Origin: Echria macrotheca
Lineage: Eukaryota; Ascomycota; Sordariomycetes; Sordariales; Schizotheciaceae
Length of the DNA stretch: 64,000 nt
Direction of reading: 5' to 3'
Assembly: GCA_030411725.1 (NCBI GenBank)
Contig: MU839829.1
Location: forward strand, 1,860,001 to 1,924,000
The notes beneath the pieces were generated by a model. The model did not search any database. It was not told the DNA's origin and was given only the letters and a program-made list of their open reading frames with translations. A program made the position numbers and the translations under genes. Shown one piece after another: positions 11,486-22,518 of this stretch. Numbering within the stretch: position 1 is the first letter of the stretch; each line of letters opens with the position of its first letter.

Positions 11486-12615
11486 GGGGGGTGGAGTCGA
11501 CGATGACAGGGCTATGGTGTCCGATGCCAGTGCTGGAATACAGTCCCGTGTTCTCGACGGCTAATTCCATCGGGATGTTGTCTGTTGAGGAAGGGGGTCA
11601 TGGCACGCAAATACTGGCGATGCAACATTTTTTTTCTCCTTCGGCCCAAGTATATAAGTTTCCGGACGGGGTTTGGCGGTCATGGGACAAGCATCTCGTT
11701 CGGGACAAGGAACACGGTGTCACGGGGTAGGGGTGAGAGTTCGGTGTACCTGGGGAGGCGTTGGTCGGCGTATCCGGCCCACTCGGCGAAATCTTGCTGG
11801 TTTATGGATCATGGTCTGGGTGAGGTATGTTGTTACAATGGGGAGTTTTCAGAGTGAGTTAGTACTAGTCCGTGAAATAGTTGGTATGCCCTCCGGGGAA
11901 TATCTTCCATCCCGTCAAGTCGATAACTCGCCCGTGTTTGACGGCGTTTTCCATTGCCACGCGAAACCCCTTTCCCATGCACAATCGCTGAGATCGTTAG
12001 TTTATGTGCCGAAACCAGCAAGTTACATGAACACGATAGGAATGGGGCAGGTTACACCCCTTCTCGGGTTACATCCCGTAAGGTAGGTAAGGTATGATAT
12101 AATTTCGGCATGATGCAGTTCGGCACGGTACCTACCTACCTCATCTTCTAGAGCTGTGCCTGCCCGGTTTTTTTTTTTTTTTAGCGGGAAGTTTGTTCTC
12201 ATATGTGTGTATTCGACAGGAGTATGTAACCCGAACCGGAACAGGAACCGGAAGCGGCCGAAGCCTTACCGGCTCTCGCTCCCGGGATTTGTGGAGACGG
12301 GCCCGCGCGGGGACACGGGATGTGGTGAATTGGGATGTGGCGTGACGACATCTTACCTTTCACTCCCCAAACCAAACAACATTATCTACCTACGTAGATA
12401 AGATACGCTTGCTCGACTGGTGATACACCTAACTTTTGATCTCACAACTACTCTCAACTGTATCCATCGCAATCGCCGAGGGTGTTCTTCATTGTATCAC
12501 CGAGGATAGGATACAACTTATCCACCTACTTAGCGTGGGATAGACACAACACCGTCTCGCTCACCAACTACAACACCATCAACAAGAAATAGAAGAAAAA
12601 AATAAACCCCCCAAA
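11486..12615. other. intergenic with TACCTACC-type motifs
   Basis: About 1.1 kb without a supported gene. It contains an imperfect inverted pair AGGTAGGTA (near 12082) and TACCTACCT (near 12130), and further CTACCTACGTAGATA near 12385 in the leader region of the cupin gene. The leader just before the ATG is CA-rich, typical of a fungal 5' UTR. Confidence 0.5.
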
Positions 12616-13038
12616 ATGAAGCCCATCTCCGATTCCCAAAAAGAAGCAGAAGCCAAAGTCCGAGCATGGGGCTTCCCCACCGTCTTCACCTGGACGGACC
12701 GACCCAACGCCTGTACGTTATCCCTCACACCCTCCCTCTCGTATACCCTCTACCTACCAAGCCGGTCGTTACCAAAGGTAGCAGAATAATACTAACATAA
12801 TCACAAAAAAAAAGACTACCCGCCACATTCCCACGCCGGAGTAACCACCCACCTCATCCTGGCGGGTGAACTTACCATTGCGTATCCTTCTTCATCTTCT
12901 CAGAAGGACGGTGACGATAACAAAACGGAAATAGAGAAGGTGACGTATGGGGTGGGGGATCGGATTGATGTGCCTGCTGGGAGGGTGCATGAGGTTTGGA
13001 TGGGGAGGGAGGGGTGTACTTATGTTATTGGGGAGTGA
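12616..13038 (+). CDS. small single-domain cupin protein
   Basis: Exons 12616-12712 and 12815-13038 (102-nt intron, GTACGT donor, ACTAAC branch site, AAAG acceptor), 106 aa. The product is a bare cupin barrel: YYPPHSHAGVTTHLILAGE supplies His37 and His39 of the first cupin motif, and GDRIDVPAGRVHEVWM supplies His91 of the second. The Glu that usually follows the first His pair is missing (Thr in its place), so metal binding would rest on three His. Many small cupins of this kind are of unknown function; enzyme activity cannot be stated. The codon bias shifts across exon 2, which becomes strongly G-rich in its last third. Start at 12616 has a CAAAATG context. Confidence 0.8.
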
Positions 13039-16000
13039 TTTTTTTTTTCTTTCAGATGGGATGTCGTGGTGGTGTTTACTTTGGGGACGGGGAAAGGGGG
13101 ATTGGAGGGTTGTGATGTTGGGTATTTGTATGGTGGGTAATGACGGGAGTTAGGTCTGGTGAGGTAGGTAGGGAATTGGTTGTGTACCTAGGTATGGTTG
13201 CGCCTTTTCGTTCGTTTTTTTGGTGGCTGTTGGTTCTGTATGAGACTTCTGGGTGATTGGTCGTGGGTGGGTGGTGTTTGTTGTGGTTGTTGTTGTTACC
13301 ATTTAGCGCCTGGGGGAGAGGTGGATGGTATGAGATGCTGTCTTATTCCTGTTATGTTGATATGGAGTAGCATTGCTTATATGACAAGACGCGTATGTGT
13401 AAACTTCTTTAGATGGGTTGTCTAGGTAGCTCCATGGCTGCCGCTGGCCGAATGATGGTCTTCTTGACCGGAGCAAGTGAGATAGATGGTGGGTGAGATC
13501 CTATCGGCTGTGACCCGACTTGGGCGGCGGTTACCAATTTATCTTCTTCATTGTTTTTCCACGAGGGACTCATGATCTACTGATTTTACAGCATCTAAAT
13601 ATCTCCTGCATCAGAGACCCAGGTCCGTGTGTGGGTATGTCCGTAGGAATCTCATAACCTGGACAGACCTGTCTGCTTCGAGAGGGGATTCAGAGGACGA
13701 GCTTCACAAATGGAGAACCAGAGGTAAGCTTCAAGCTTCAGGTCACGGAGAACCAATAACACACCAACACAATCTGAATACTGAGCCCAGGAAGCCTTTT
13801 CTGCTGTATTTTTATTTATTTTTTAGCTGAGATCTTTTTCTGCACATTGTGAAGAGGTGTTTCCTCGATGATCGATCCACTTTGCAAGACTCAATATCAT
13901 CGGCCACGCCGTATCTGAGGGCTTCAATTCCACTGCAATTTCTTTTCCATCTGATCTTTCACAGCCGGCCCCAGATTCATTTAATGGCGAGAAAGTTCAT
14001 GAAGCTAAAATAGTGTTCCCCGAAGAGCCAAGCCTCTTCCAGCCGAGGCCGATGAGATGAGAGGTCAAAGTGGTTTGTTTACCCCTTTTTATTTCCAATG
14101 AGCAAATTTTCGTCGCAATCTAGATCGCCTCATCCCCTAGCGCTCTAGAACAAAACTAGAAGAACTTTAAAATGATAGGGGGCTGGTTTGTTCATTCAGC
14201 TCAAGCCTCGAGTCTGTCCCGGGCCTAGCCACCAAGAAAAGAAAAGTTTCAGACCGGCAACTCCCTTGTTTCAACCGCCCATCAAAATCTAACCGCAAAA
14301 ACATTCTCTCTTCAATTTCTTGGCGACAAGATGAGAATGAAAAAACGGAGAGAAGTCGCCTTTTGATCTATATCCGAAAAATATTCCCATGGCCCATGAG
14401 GTCTTGGTAGCGTAAGGTATCGATCGCAACGCAGCCTCGCGGCTAATCGCTAGGCGATGTTTAGGAATTTGTCCCGTCAGGGGGGAACACCCGTAGACAT
14501 TCGCCTTCGTTCCGAGCCGACTGACTCTCCGAGAAAGAGAGAGAGACGCAAAAAAGGAGAGATGTGAGATCTGATTCTGATCTGCCATGTCAAAAACGAT
14601 TTTCACCCAGGGTTTTTTGTTGTGTTTCTATCTTTACACATTCTTCTTCGGCCCGCCGTCGCTGTCTCGTCTCGCCGGCTCTGGATGGACTTGTGTGTCT
14701 CAAAAGTCGCTTTTGCCTGTTTACTCGTCGTGCTTCATGCGTTCATCAGTATGTACCGTAAACTCGGCTTGCCGTCCAATCGCGTCGCCGTTTTTTTTGT
14801 TGCCGTGTATCAAGTTTATTTCTTCCCTCGTCCCAGAACCTGGTCTTTCTCTCTCTCAGGTGACCGACCGTAGGACAATTATTATCGAGATTGCGGCTCT
14901 GTTCGATGCAATCAATTTATTTTTCATTTCTTCCTGTTCGCGGATGCAACCGCGCGGGCGGCGGAATGATGTCAGACAGCGTCAGGAAACCAGAAAAGCC
15001 CGTTGGAGCTAAGCGCCGAGAGATTAAAGTTGCTCGTGGTTCCGGTTTCCGATCCAGCCCGGCCGGGGATCCAGTGAAGCAAATCGTGGGGGGTTCGTGC
15101 AATCGTGCTGCACGATTCGACTGGGGGCCCGCGGGAATCCCTGCCCACCGACGATGGAACATGAAATGCCAGAATGAGCCAGCCGCTCGGCAGATTGAGG
15201 AAAAGAGAACAAGTTTGCGAAAAGAAGCCTGAATTTGCTGACAACGGGTTCTGTAAGCGCTTCACTCCGATGCGAGTTTGCTCTCCGGGTTGCTGGAATC
15301 CTTTGTCACGCTGCTGCTTCTGCTTCCGAACCCGCAGATCTGGTCGCCGACCTCGACAAGCGGGCATAAGTCGAGCGAGGGTTTTTCCGCGAATGTCTCA
15401 CACGTGGCCTGCATCAAGCGTTGATAGCGCTTCCCATCACCGACTCGGTGAGCCGGACGGCCAATGGCCGGCCCGGAGACGCTCTGCGAATGCACCTCAC
15501 GGCGAGCGAGCTTCGGTTGATAAAACTCTTCTTGACCGCTACACCACAGTTGTTGGGCACTGTTGCTGAGCTTTATTTCTCTCGGTAGCACGCCATCGCA
15601 TGCTGTCCGTTGCTGGCGACACCAGCTGGCCCGTCGGCATATTCCACGTTGAGGATCGCCATGCGGCCTTGTGTGCAATTTCCACGACGGTTCCGAACAG
15701 AGACAGACAGCCCGTATCCCCCGGCATCGTACCTCGCCCGCCCATCGGAACGGGCGGAGGGAGTCTGAGTCTCGGCAAGCCTCCGGAAGGGTCGTCCAAG
15801 CCCTTGGTGGTACTGGAATCCAGAAGGAAAAGAGTTAAGGACCCGAAATGCGCGTGCGACACTGGTCTAAATCTTGTTTCTGATGCCTTTTTTTGCCGGT
15901 GTTTCTCTAGCTGCAGGCTGGGGGCGTCTTGCCAGTGATGACGTCCACGTCCCGCTCCAAAATGTCACCCCAGTGGCAGGGAAGTTCAAGCAAGCATCCC

Positions 16001-17845
16001 AGTCGATGGCAGTCAGATGTGGGGAAAGGGTGTGTTGCTGTCGCCCGAGCTTGCATCGTGCGGGCAGAAGCTTTTGTTGGTTCTCTTGCTGAGGCAGGCG
16101 CCTTGTTTGATTCAAAATGAAAGCCACTCGGATGTTGCATCGAAACTTGGCAGCGACATCACATCACAGAGTCAAAGTCGGATGCAAACTTTACACCTTT
16201 CCCACTTGGCGCTACTCCCTACATGAGAGAAAGTCCTTGTGAAAATCTGAAGAGTGCAGCTGCACGATAACGGGGGCTGGGTTTCGACGGCAGACAGTCG
16301 AGATTTGGAGCGGCAGATATGAGTGGCTGCCGGGCCGCGGCGAATTGGAGACATGGCCCCAAGCGCGTCTGGAAGCCATCATGGAACGCGACGGGATTGG
16401 CTGTGCGGACGACGCTGCATCTGAAACAACTCTGCACCGAGAGGTCGACGACTCGACGTAGGAAGATCGCTCCGTCGCAGCTTGCCGTCAGCATCACATC
16501 ACTGGCTCCATCGGTGCTGCCGGCCAAGAGTCCATGATGTGTGCTGAGCGTCCGTACTGGTGTCGGGACTGCCTTGCAGATGCGTGGTGAACTTGTCGAC
16601 GAATCGATGCGAGGAGCTTGCGTGTCCTTCAGCTATCGTCTTTCCAGACAGTCCGGTTCTATGGACTGAAGAACTCAAACGGCCGACCTTGTGCCCAGCC
16701 AACGGCGTGCTTTGGATTGGCTACCCATCAAGACCGCCATTTTGGTAGGCTCCAGAATGGCAGAAACACTAAAACCATGCCTGTAGAAGAAACCGGCCAC
16801 CTCGTTATCAAACTGGCACTCGGCGTTGGCGACAAGCGGGGTAGCTTCCCGCCGCCTCGACAACTCGTTTGCAGCTCCCGAACGGCACTGGGAATCATGA
16901 CTTGATCGGCAGTCGTTTTCTGACAAAAATTTCGACGCCTTGCAGCTGCCAACCCCCGTATATGTCGGCGGTTTTGGCAGTCAGGAGCCGGAGGAGGCGA
17001 GGGGCAGGGATCAGACAGTTACGCGATACAGGCTACATCTCCTGTCGCTGCACTGCGGCGGGCCTGCACGCAGAGTTTGGCTGCCCCTCGTCTGAGATGA
17101 TGTAGGCAATGGCGGGCCAAAACCTGCTCTGCAAACAACAGCAGAATTGCTCCGGACAACAGAGCAGATGGTTGTTACATTGACGACGATTCCAGGAAAA
17201 GTGCAGCCCTGGGGGTTGCTGCTTTGGGCAGGATCCCTAGCTGTGTCGCAGCGTGCACGTTCCCGGCGGCCAGTGTCCCCGCGGGAGCTGGCCTCCTCCC
17301 TGCTTGTCGTGTCGTGTTGGGGGTTGTGCCTGCACTGGCTTCAGGCGAAAGAGACGTCTTTTCCGCGCGGAACCTGCCACGCCTGCCTCTCACCTTTTCG
17401 CTCCCCCTCCGTCTCAGATGCCCCCGATGGGTCTAGACTGGACCGCCTCGACAGGAAACGCCGTGCGGATGCCAGGCCGGGCTGGTTTCTGACTGGGATC
17501 CACGTCGTTTGGCTTTTCTTTCTTTGTTGGTCCTTGAAATATCCCAAGCATTTCCCTTCCCAGAAAGACTCCCGACCCGCCCCACTCTCCATCATCGATC
17601 GATCCGGCCTTGTTCATGCCATCGTTTCCAAATCCTTCGACCGGGTCCTTGTCCGTCTTGCCTTAATTGCCTGCTCTCCCTCATGTACATGAAGTCGCCT
17701 CGTCCTGCCTGTCGTTGACCGCACGGGTCGGGCTCGCGGCATGGAACTGGCTATATCCGCATAGCAATCTACGTGCCGCCAACCCTCGTGGCCCGCCGCA
17801 GCCGCTCTAGAACGAGTGTGCTGCGCCCGCCGCGGCTCCGCCATC
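13039..17845. other. long gene-poor tract, 4.8 kb
   Basis: No ORF here shows a domain, a plausible exon chain, or coding-like composition across its length. The frames seen (up to about 180 codons, for example 17147-17692 plus) are translations of CT-rich or mixed DNA. The last part has the look of a long 5' leader for the gene at 17846. No repeats, tRNA or AT-rich island noted. Confidence 0.5.
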
Positions 17846-20800
17846 ATGGGCAACTCCCAGTCGACGTCCATTGTCGAGTTCGACGCGGTCCGGAAGCGGT
17901 CCCACAGGCTGTCGAAGCCGAAGACGGGCAATCATGCGACAGCAGGCCTGTTGAGCCCAGGTCCCTTCTCAAATAGCTCGAGACGCCAGTCCAACCGCAT
18001 CAGCGTCCTCCCTCCGCCTCCCTCTCCTGCCTCGACGCCTACGACCGCGTCCGCCTCGGAAGCGAACCACCCCCGCGAGCAACAGGCCATCGAGAGGAGC
18101 GCCTCGGCCGTCTCGGTTCAGCAGAAAGAGTCCAGGAGGCGGAGCTTGTTCCGTTCCAGGTCCACTCAGGGCAGCCCGGATCCAGCGCCACGACAGCGAA
18201 GCATTGGTCCTGTGGCACGCGTTGCTGACCGGCTGGGGAGGGCCAATTCCATGACCTACGAATCTGCCGTCTCATATTATGGACGGCCGGAGCCTGAAGT
18301 GTGGGTTATATCGACCCCGAGAAACGTCCCAATGCTGATTTGTCGTAGTTGGCAACCTCCTGCAGGATCCCGTACTTCGTGGAACTATGACATGTCCTCT
18401 TACCAAGCCAAGCGTCTCCTGAACTTGTCGGAAGAACCGAGATTCGAGCGTGCCATGACCATGTCCGAGAACAAGATGACGGTCGTCAGCGAGACCACCT
18501 GGAAGAGCTCGAACCCCACGAATCCCCCGAGTGCCAACCTCAGCCGCGCGAATTCGGATGTGTCGCTATATATGCCCGTCCGGAGGCGATCCATCATTCA
18601 GAAGCCGGGCGTGGCAACGAGGTCCAACTCTACACATGAGAATATGGGTGCGCCGAGACCGAACTTCCGCTACAGCCACCCACCCACGCCGAGTTTGTCT
18701 CGGCAGCAGTCTTTCGAGTCGTACAGAAGCGGTGTTTTGTCGATGCCCCCGCGTATTCGCGACCCAGAGGTGCCCCGTGTGGTCACACCTTGTGAAGATG
18801 ACTACCAGTCCATTGGAGCATTCAAGCTCGGATCGCTGCGTATTGTCAACGGGGCTGCAAGTCCGGTGAGCCCCGAGGCGGAGAAAAGCCGCAGGAAGGG
18901 CGAATCTAGTGAAAGCGGGCAACGAGACTACTTCTCGGAGAAGAGTAGTGGTACAGCACCTGCTACAAAGGCTGGGCGGCTGTCTGTGGCATCTCCCAAG
19001 CTTCAGGCGCCGCAGCCACGCCCTATATCTCTGAGCCCGGTGGTGACGTCGTTCCTTAATCTGGATTCCAACAGTGCTTCCTCGGCCCCGTCTACGGCAA
19101 AACGGACCCCGGCACCCACCTCCCCTGAGTACCTAAATAATATCACGTTTAGCCCATTTTCCCTCCAAGATCCTTTACCCGTTAGCCCCAAACTGCAAAC
19201 GACGTCGAAAACGACGGCGCTGGACGACGATCTCTTCGAAGATGAGCCCCAGGCCGAGTTCTCCCCCAAGGAGGTGCTGGAAGTTCGGCGCGATGCCAGT
19301 GCGAAACCACAACCGGATGGTGGTGAGGTGAGCAGGTCGGTTTCCCGGACCGACAGCGGATTCGCTTCCGGAAGGAGCCCGTCTGAATATTCACACAAAG
19401 CCCTCACGAAAGCGGACTCAGGGTACAGCTCCAATGTTTCTTTACGTTCTTTCCAATCCAAGGCCCAAGAAAAGGAGTTGACCATATCCCTCGAGAAGCA
19501 GCATTCTCAAACGAGCCAGAGGACTACGTCGGTACAGTCTGAGGAGCGCAGCATGTCGAGCCTGAGTCTGTCATCCCATCCCATCCCACCCCAGCGCGAG
19601 GCCCCCCCTCCCCCGGTTCCGCCCAAGGACTACCCCCCGGTGTCACCGTCGCAATCGAGATCTAGCGTAACCACGAGGAACAGCGGCTCTACCGGCAGCA
19701 GCAGGACCGGAGCGAGCTCGAAACTTAAGGTCATCCCAGCCCCTATATCCAGCCTCCGTGATTCCGGACTAAAGTCGCCCGACTCGTTGCCCCGCACCCC
19801 GGGAAGCGCCAGGTCGACCAAGTCAGGGAGATCTGATCATTCAAATTCAGCTTTTAGTGTTAGCGGCGGTTCTCACAAGCCCAGTAAACTTTCGAGATTT
19901 CTTAGCAGTGCTCGCCGCCCCGCGCAGGCACCTGTCCATACGCAGCTGCAAGAGAAAGCGAGCGCTCCCGTCCTGCAAGTGGTGGAGCACAAACCCCAGG
20001 AACACGGCGGTCTATTCCCATTGAGCACCAAGCGACTAGCTCTGAAGCCGCGAGCCAGCTTGGACACGCTCAAAACCATCTTCAGCGTCGGCAGCGCCGA
20101 GATCAGCGCTGAGGCCGCAGCAGCCGCTCCTTCAGTCCCCCCGAAGGTGCCCGAGGCTGCTGAGGAGGACTACGACCCCAAGGACGCCTCATGGAGGCAT
20201 AGCCTGGAGATGGTACCGTCGTCAATTGCTCAAGTTGCCAAGAATATGATTCCGAGGAAACCGATAGCAAGAAAGCCGGTCCCAGCGAACACGAAGGAGC
20301 CTGAAGGAACAAGCTCATCGCCTGACACGGTTCTCTCGGAAGCGGAGCTAAGCACATACTCATCTGTTAATACCAGTCTTGGGATCAACGCTTATGATGC
20401 CGCTCTCATCGCCATGGCCAGCAGTGGAGACGGAGCCCTGTCGCCTCAGATTGTCAGCAGGACGATGAGCCTGACCGAATCTGCAATGCGACATCTGGAG
20501 ATGAGCTCGCCGGCTCTCAGCAGTTCACCCAAGGGTCTGCCCTCTCCTTCTTTGCCCAGTCCGCTCCTTGCACGGGCGCTGTCTTCGGAGAGGATGAAAT
20601 CTTCTCCCCCAGTCAGCCTGGCCAACAGGCGGCCCGGGGCGCTGAGGGTTCCTCCGCCGCTACGCTCGCAGTCTTCCACGGCAAGCCTGTCCCGAAAAGC
20701 CAGCCGGGAAAACATCCAAAGCTACCCCGCGGCACAGCCACCACTGGCGAGAAAGGCCAGTCGGGATAGTATTCGGAGCTACCCGTCATACCAGCAGGTA

Positions 20801-21373
20801 GAGAATGGTGCAGATTCATCCGAGAGTCCGCCTCCTATTCCCGCCATGGATCCCCGACGCATCAGCTCATTCCGACATTCCCAGCCGTCGAATTACGAGT
20901 CGCTGAACTGGGACGCGAAAACGGACCAAGGAAGCTTCTGGCAACCTTCGCGGGCTAACTCGACGGACGGACACAGCCGGCAGAGCTCGATGTCGTCGGC
21001 TCCAGGACAGGACGGCTATGGCATCCAGCGGCCCAGCAGCGCTCAGGCATGGCAGGTCCGAACGCAGCCAGAGCTCAGGCATCGGTCTAGCTTTGACGGC
21101 TTCAACCTCCAGCAGAGACGTGTTCAGTATGGGCATCCTCCATCCATGTCGAACGGGTATACGGCCCCGCAGAAGTATGATCCTTGGAACAGCAACGGCC
21201 AGTTTGATCCGGGATATGGACAAGGGCTTCAAGACAGCCGGTATCCTCCGTATGTCCCTCGCGGACATTCTCGCAGTCGCAGTATCAGCCGCGCAGCGGG
21301 TAGCAGTGCGCCATATCGAGTCCTGCACAGTTATAACTCACCGGCCTACCGAAACGCCCCGATATGGGGTTGA
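17846..21373 (+). CDS. large Ser/Pro-rich disordered protein with N-myristoylation-like start
   Basis: ATG at 17846 opens MGNSQSTS, a good N-myristoylation consensus (Gly2, Ser6), followed by FDAVRKRSHRLSKPK, a basic patch that could support membrane binding. The rest is dominated by Ser, Pro and Arg with many SP/TP and RxxS sites, polyproline runs (EAPPPPVPPKDYPPVSPS), and repeated SRKASRENIQSYP / ARKASRDSIRSYP elements near the C-terminus. The C-terminal 100 residues are rich in Tyr, Gly and Gln. No enzyme domain recognised. Unspliced it is 1175 aa. A likely in-frame 48-nt intron at 18301-18348 (GTGGGT donor, GCTGAT branch, CGTAG acceptor) would join EPEV directly to WQPPAGSRTSWNYD and give 1159 aa; I favour the spliced form. 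Probable scaffold or signalling substrate at membranes; that is inference. Confidence 0.85.
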   Translation: MGNSQSTSIVEFDAVRKRSHRLSKPKTGNHATAGLLSPGPFSNSSRRQSNRISVLPPPPSPASTPTTASASEANHPREQQAIERSASAVSVQQKESRRRSLFRSRSTQGSPDPAPRQRSIGPVARVADRLGRANSMTYESAVSYYGRPEPEVWVISTPRNVPMLICRSWQPPAGSRTSWNYDMSSYQAKRLLNLSEEPRFERAMTMSENKMTVVSETTWKSSNPTNPPSANLSRANSDVSLYMPVRRRSIIQKPGVATRSNSTHENMGAPRPNFRYSHPPTPSLSRQQSFESYRSGVLSMPPRIRDPEVPRVVTPCEDDYQSIGAFKLGSLRIVNGAASPVSPEAEKSRRKGESSESGQRDYFSEKSSGTAPATKAGRLSVASPKLQAPQPRPISLSPVVTSFLNLDSNSASSAPSTAKRTPAPTSPEYLNNITFSPFSLQDPLPVSPKLQTTSKTTALDDDLFEDEPQAEFSPKEVLEVRRDASAKPQPDGGEVSRSVSRTDSGFASGRSPSEYSHKALTKADSGYSSNVSLRSFQSKAQEKELTISLEKQHSQTSQRTTSVQSEERSMSSLSLSSHPIPPQREAPPPPVPPKDYPPVSPSQSRSSVTTRNSGSTGSSRTGASSKLKVIPAPISSLRDSGLKSPDSLPRTPGSARSTKSGRSDHSNSAFSVSGGSHKPSKLSRFLSSARRPAQAPVHTQLQEKASAPVLQVVEHKPQEHGGLFPLSTKRLALKPRASLDTLKTIFSVGSAEISAEAAAAAPSVPPKVPEAAEEDYDPKDASWRHSLEMVPSSIAQVAKNMIPRKPIARKPVPANTKEPEGTSSSPDTVLSEAELSTYSSVNTSLGINAYDAALIAMASSGDGALSPQIVSRTMSLTESAMRHLEMSSPALSSSPKGLPSPSLPSPLLARALSSERMKSSPPVSLANRRPGALRVPPPLRSQSSTASLSRKASRENIQSYPAAQPPLARKASRDSIRSYPSYQQVENGADSSESPPPIPAMDPRRISSFRHSQPSNYESLNWDAKTDQGSFWQPSRANSTDGHSRQSSMSSAPGQDGYGIQRPSSAQAWQVRTQPELRHRSSFDGFNLQQRRVQYGHPPSMSNGYTAPQKYDPWNSNGQFDPGYGQGLQDSRYPPYVPRGHSRSRSISRAAGSSAPYRVLHSYNSPAYRNAPIWG

Positions 21374-22518
21374 TGGGATTCAGTCTTTGCATATTTCAGC
21401 GTCGCCGACATTGTCGATATTTCCTTTTCTATGATTAGCATTCGGGCCACCGGTCCCGACTTGTAACAATATTCCGCAACGTACGATACCTTGTCCATAA
21501 CGACATTTCTTTTGTTCGAACCCTGCGATCACCGCGGGCAGCATGGCGATCATTTTGTCACATTACAGAGGTTAAGCGCACGCATATACTGGTTTTTCTC
21601 GTGGCGAGATGATATTTGAAGCACAAAATTGACGAGTGGCAACGGCGTTTGCCAGATGAGATATACCCTGAGACTCTGAGGGGTCGTGTATTATAGCAAA
21701 AGAGAGCGAGAACGCTATGAATATATTTGAAAGATCGTGGTCGTCTGCTGCGCAGTTATGGTCTGTTCCCATTATCATCCGCCAGTGTATGTATGGTAGG
21801 TCGGGAGCTCATCTTCACCTCCTCCAAGGTCTAAAATGCAGTGCACCCGCATGATCTCGTAGGGCCGAGCCAGGCAGATTACTCAACTCCATGCAGCACA
21901 CCACCGCTCCCTCCTCAGAGGCCAAAATTGCAGTGATACTGTCCGTCGCGGCTCCTTGCGGCAGGAGATCCAGGGGGCCTGCAAAGGAGCCAAAATTGCA
22001 GTGATCATATATGGCCAGGCAGAAGCTACCTAGATACTTGCTCGCTTCACCAATCGATTCATCCCCCTCCCCAGAGGCCAAGATTGCAGTGAACGAACCA
22101 CCTCAGCATACAGCAGTTTGACCTAGCGAGCACCAAGCAGATACCACCAACCTGCAGCGATTTTGGAGAAACGAAACAGAGTCTACCTCAGGTAAGACAG
22201 CTTCAATCTACCTAATTCCTCATCTGCGCCCCATCCCAAGGGTAGTCTAGTCCAGTCTAATCAGAGTCCACGCTAATCCGTACAGTAGCACATATTTACA
22301 AACAGAAAGTAATCCCATCCAAACATACCAAATACATCTCAGACAAGGCAAAGCAAAGGAGGGGGGATAAGTCCATAGAGTAGATATCCATGCCATGCCT
22401 TATCCGAATAGAGACAGACTCCTCCCGCGCTCGCTCGCTCCCTCCCTCCAAAAGGTCCAACTCTTATAAACCATGATGGCATGTAATTATATGGTTGTTC
22501 GGTGGTACAAAAATCAGA
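21374..22518. other. intergenic, 3' sides of two convergent genes
   Basis: Between two convergent genes. Contains a dispersed set of short direct repeats (21824-22093, listed separately). Otherwise no gene recognised. Confidence 0.5.
21824..22093 (+). repeat. interspersed 20-bp direct repeats (AGGCCAAAATTGCAGTG type)
   Basis: Three clear copies of a roughly 20-bp motif lie at 21918-21937, 21986-22005 and 22074-22093. They share CCAAAATTGCAGTGA with one A/G change in the third. A degenerate fourth copy lies near 21825-21843. Starts are spaced about 93, 68 and 88 bp apart. A GCCAGGCAG(A) motif also recurs between copies (near 21869 and 22013), so the block may be an eroded tandem array of longer units. 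Confidence 0.75.
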
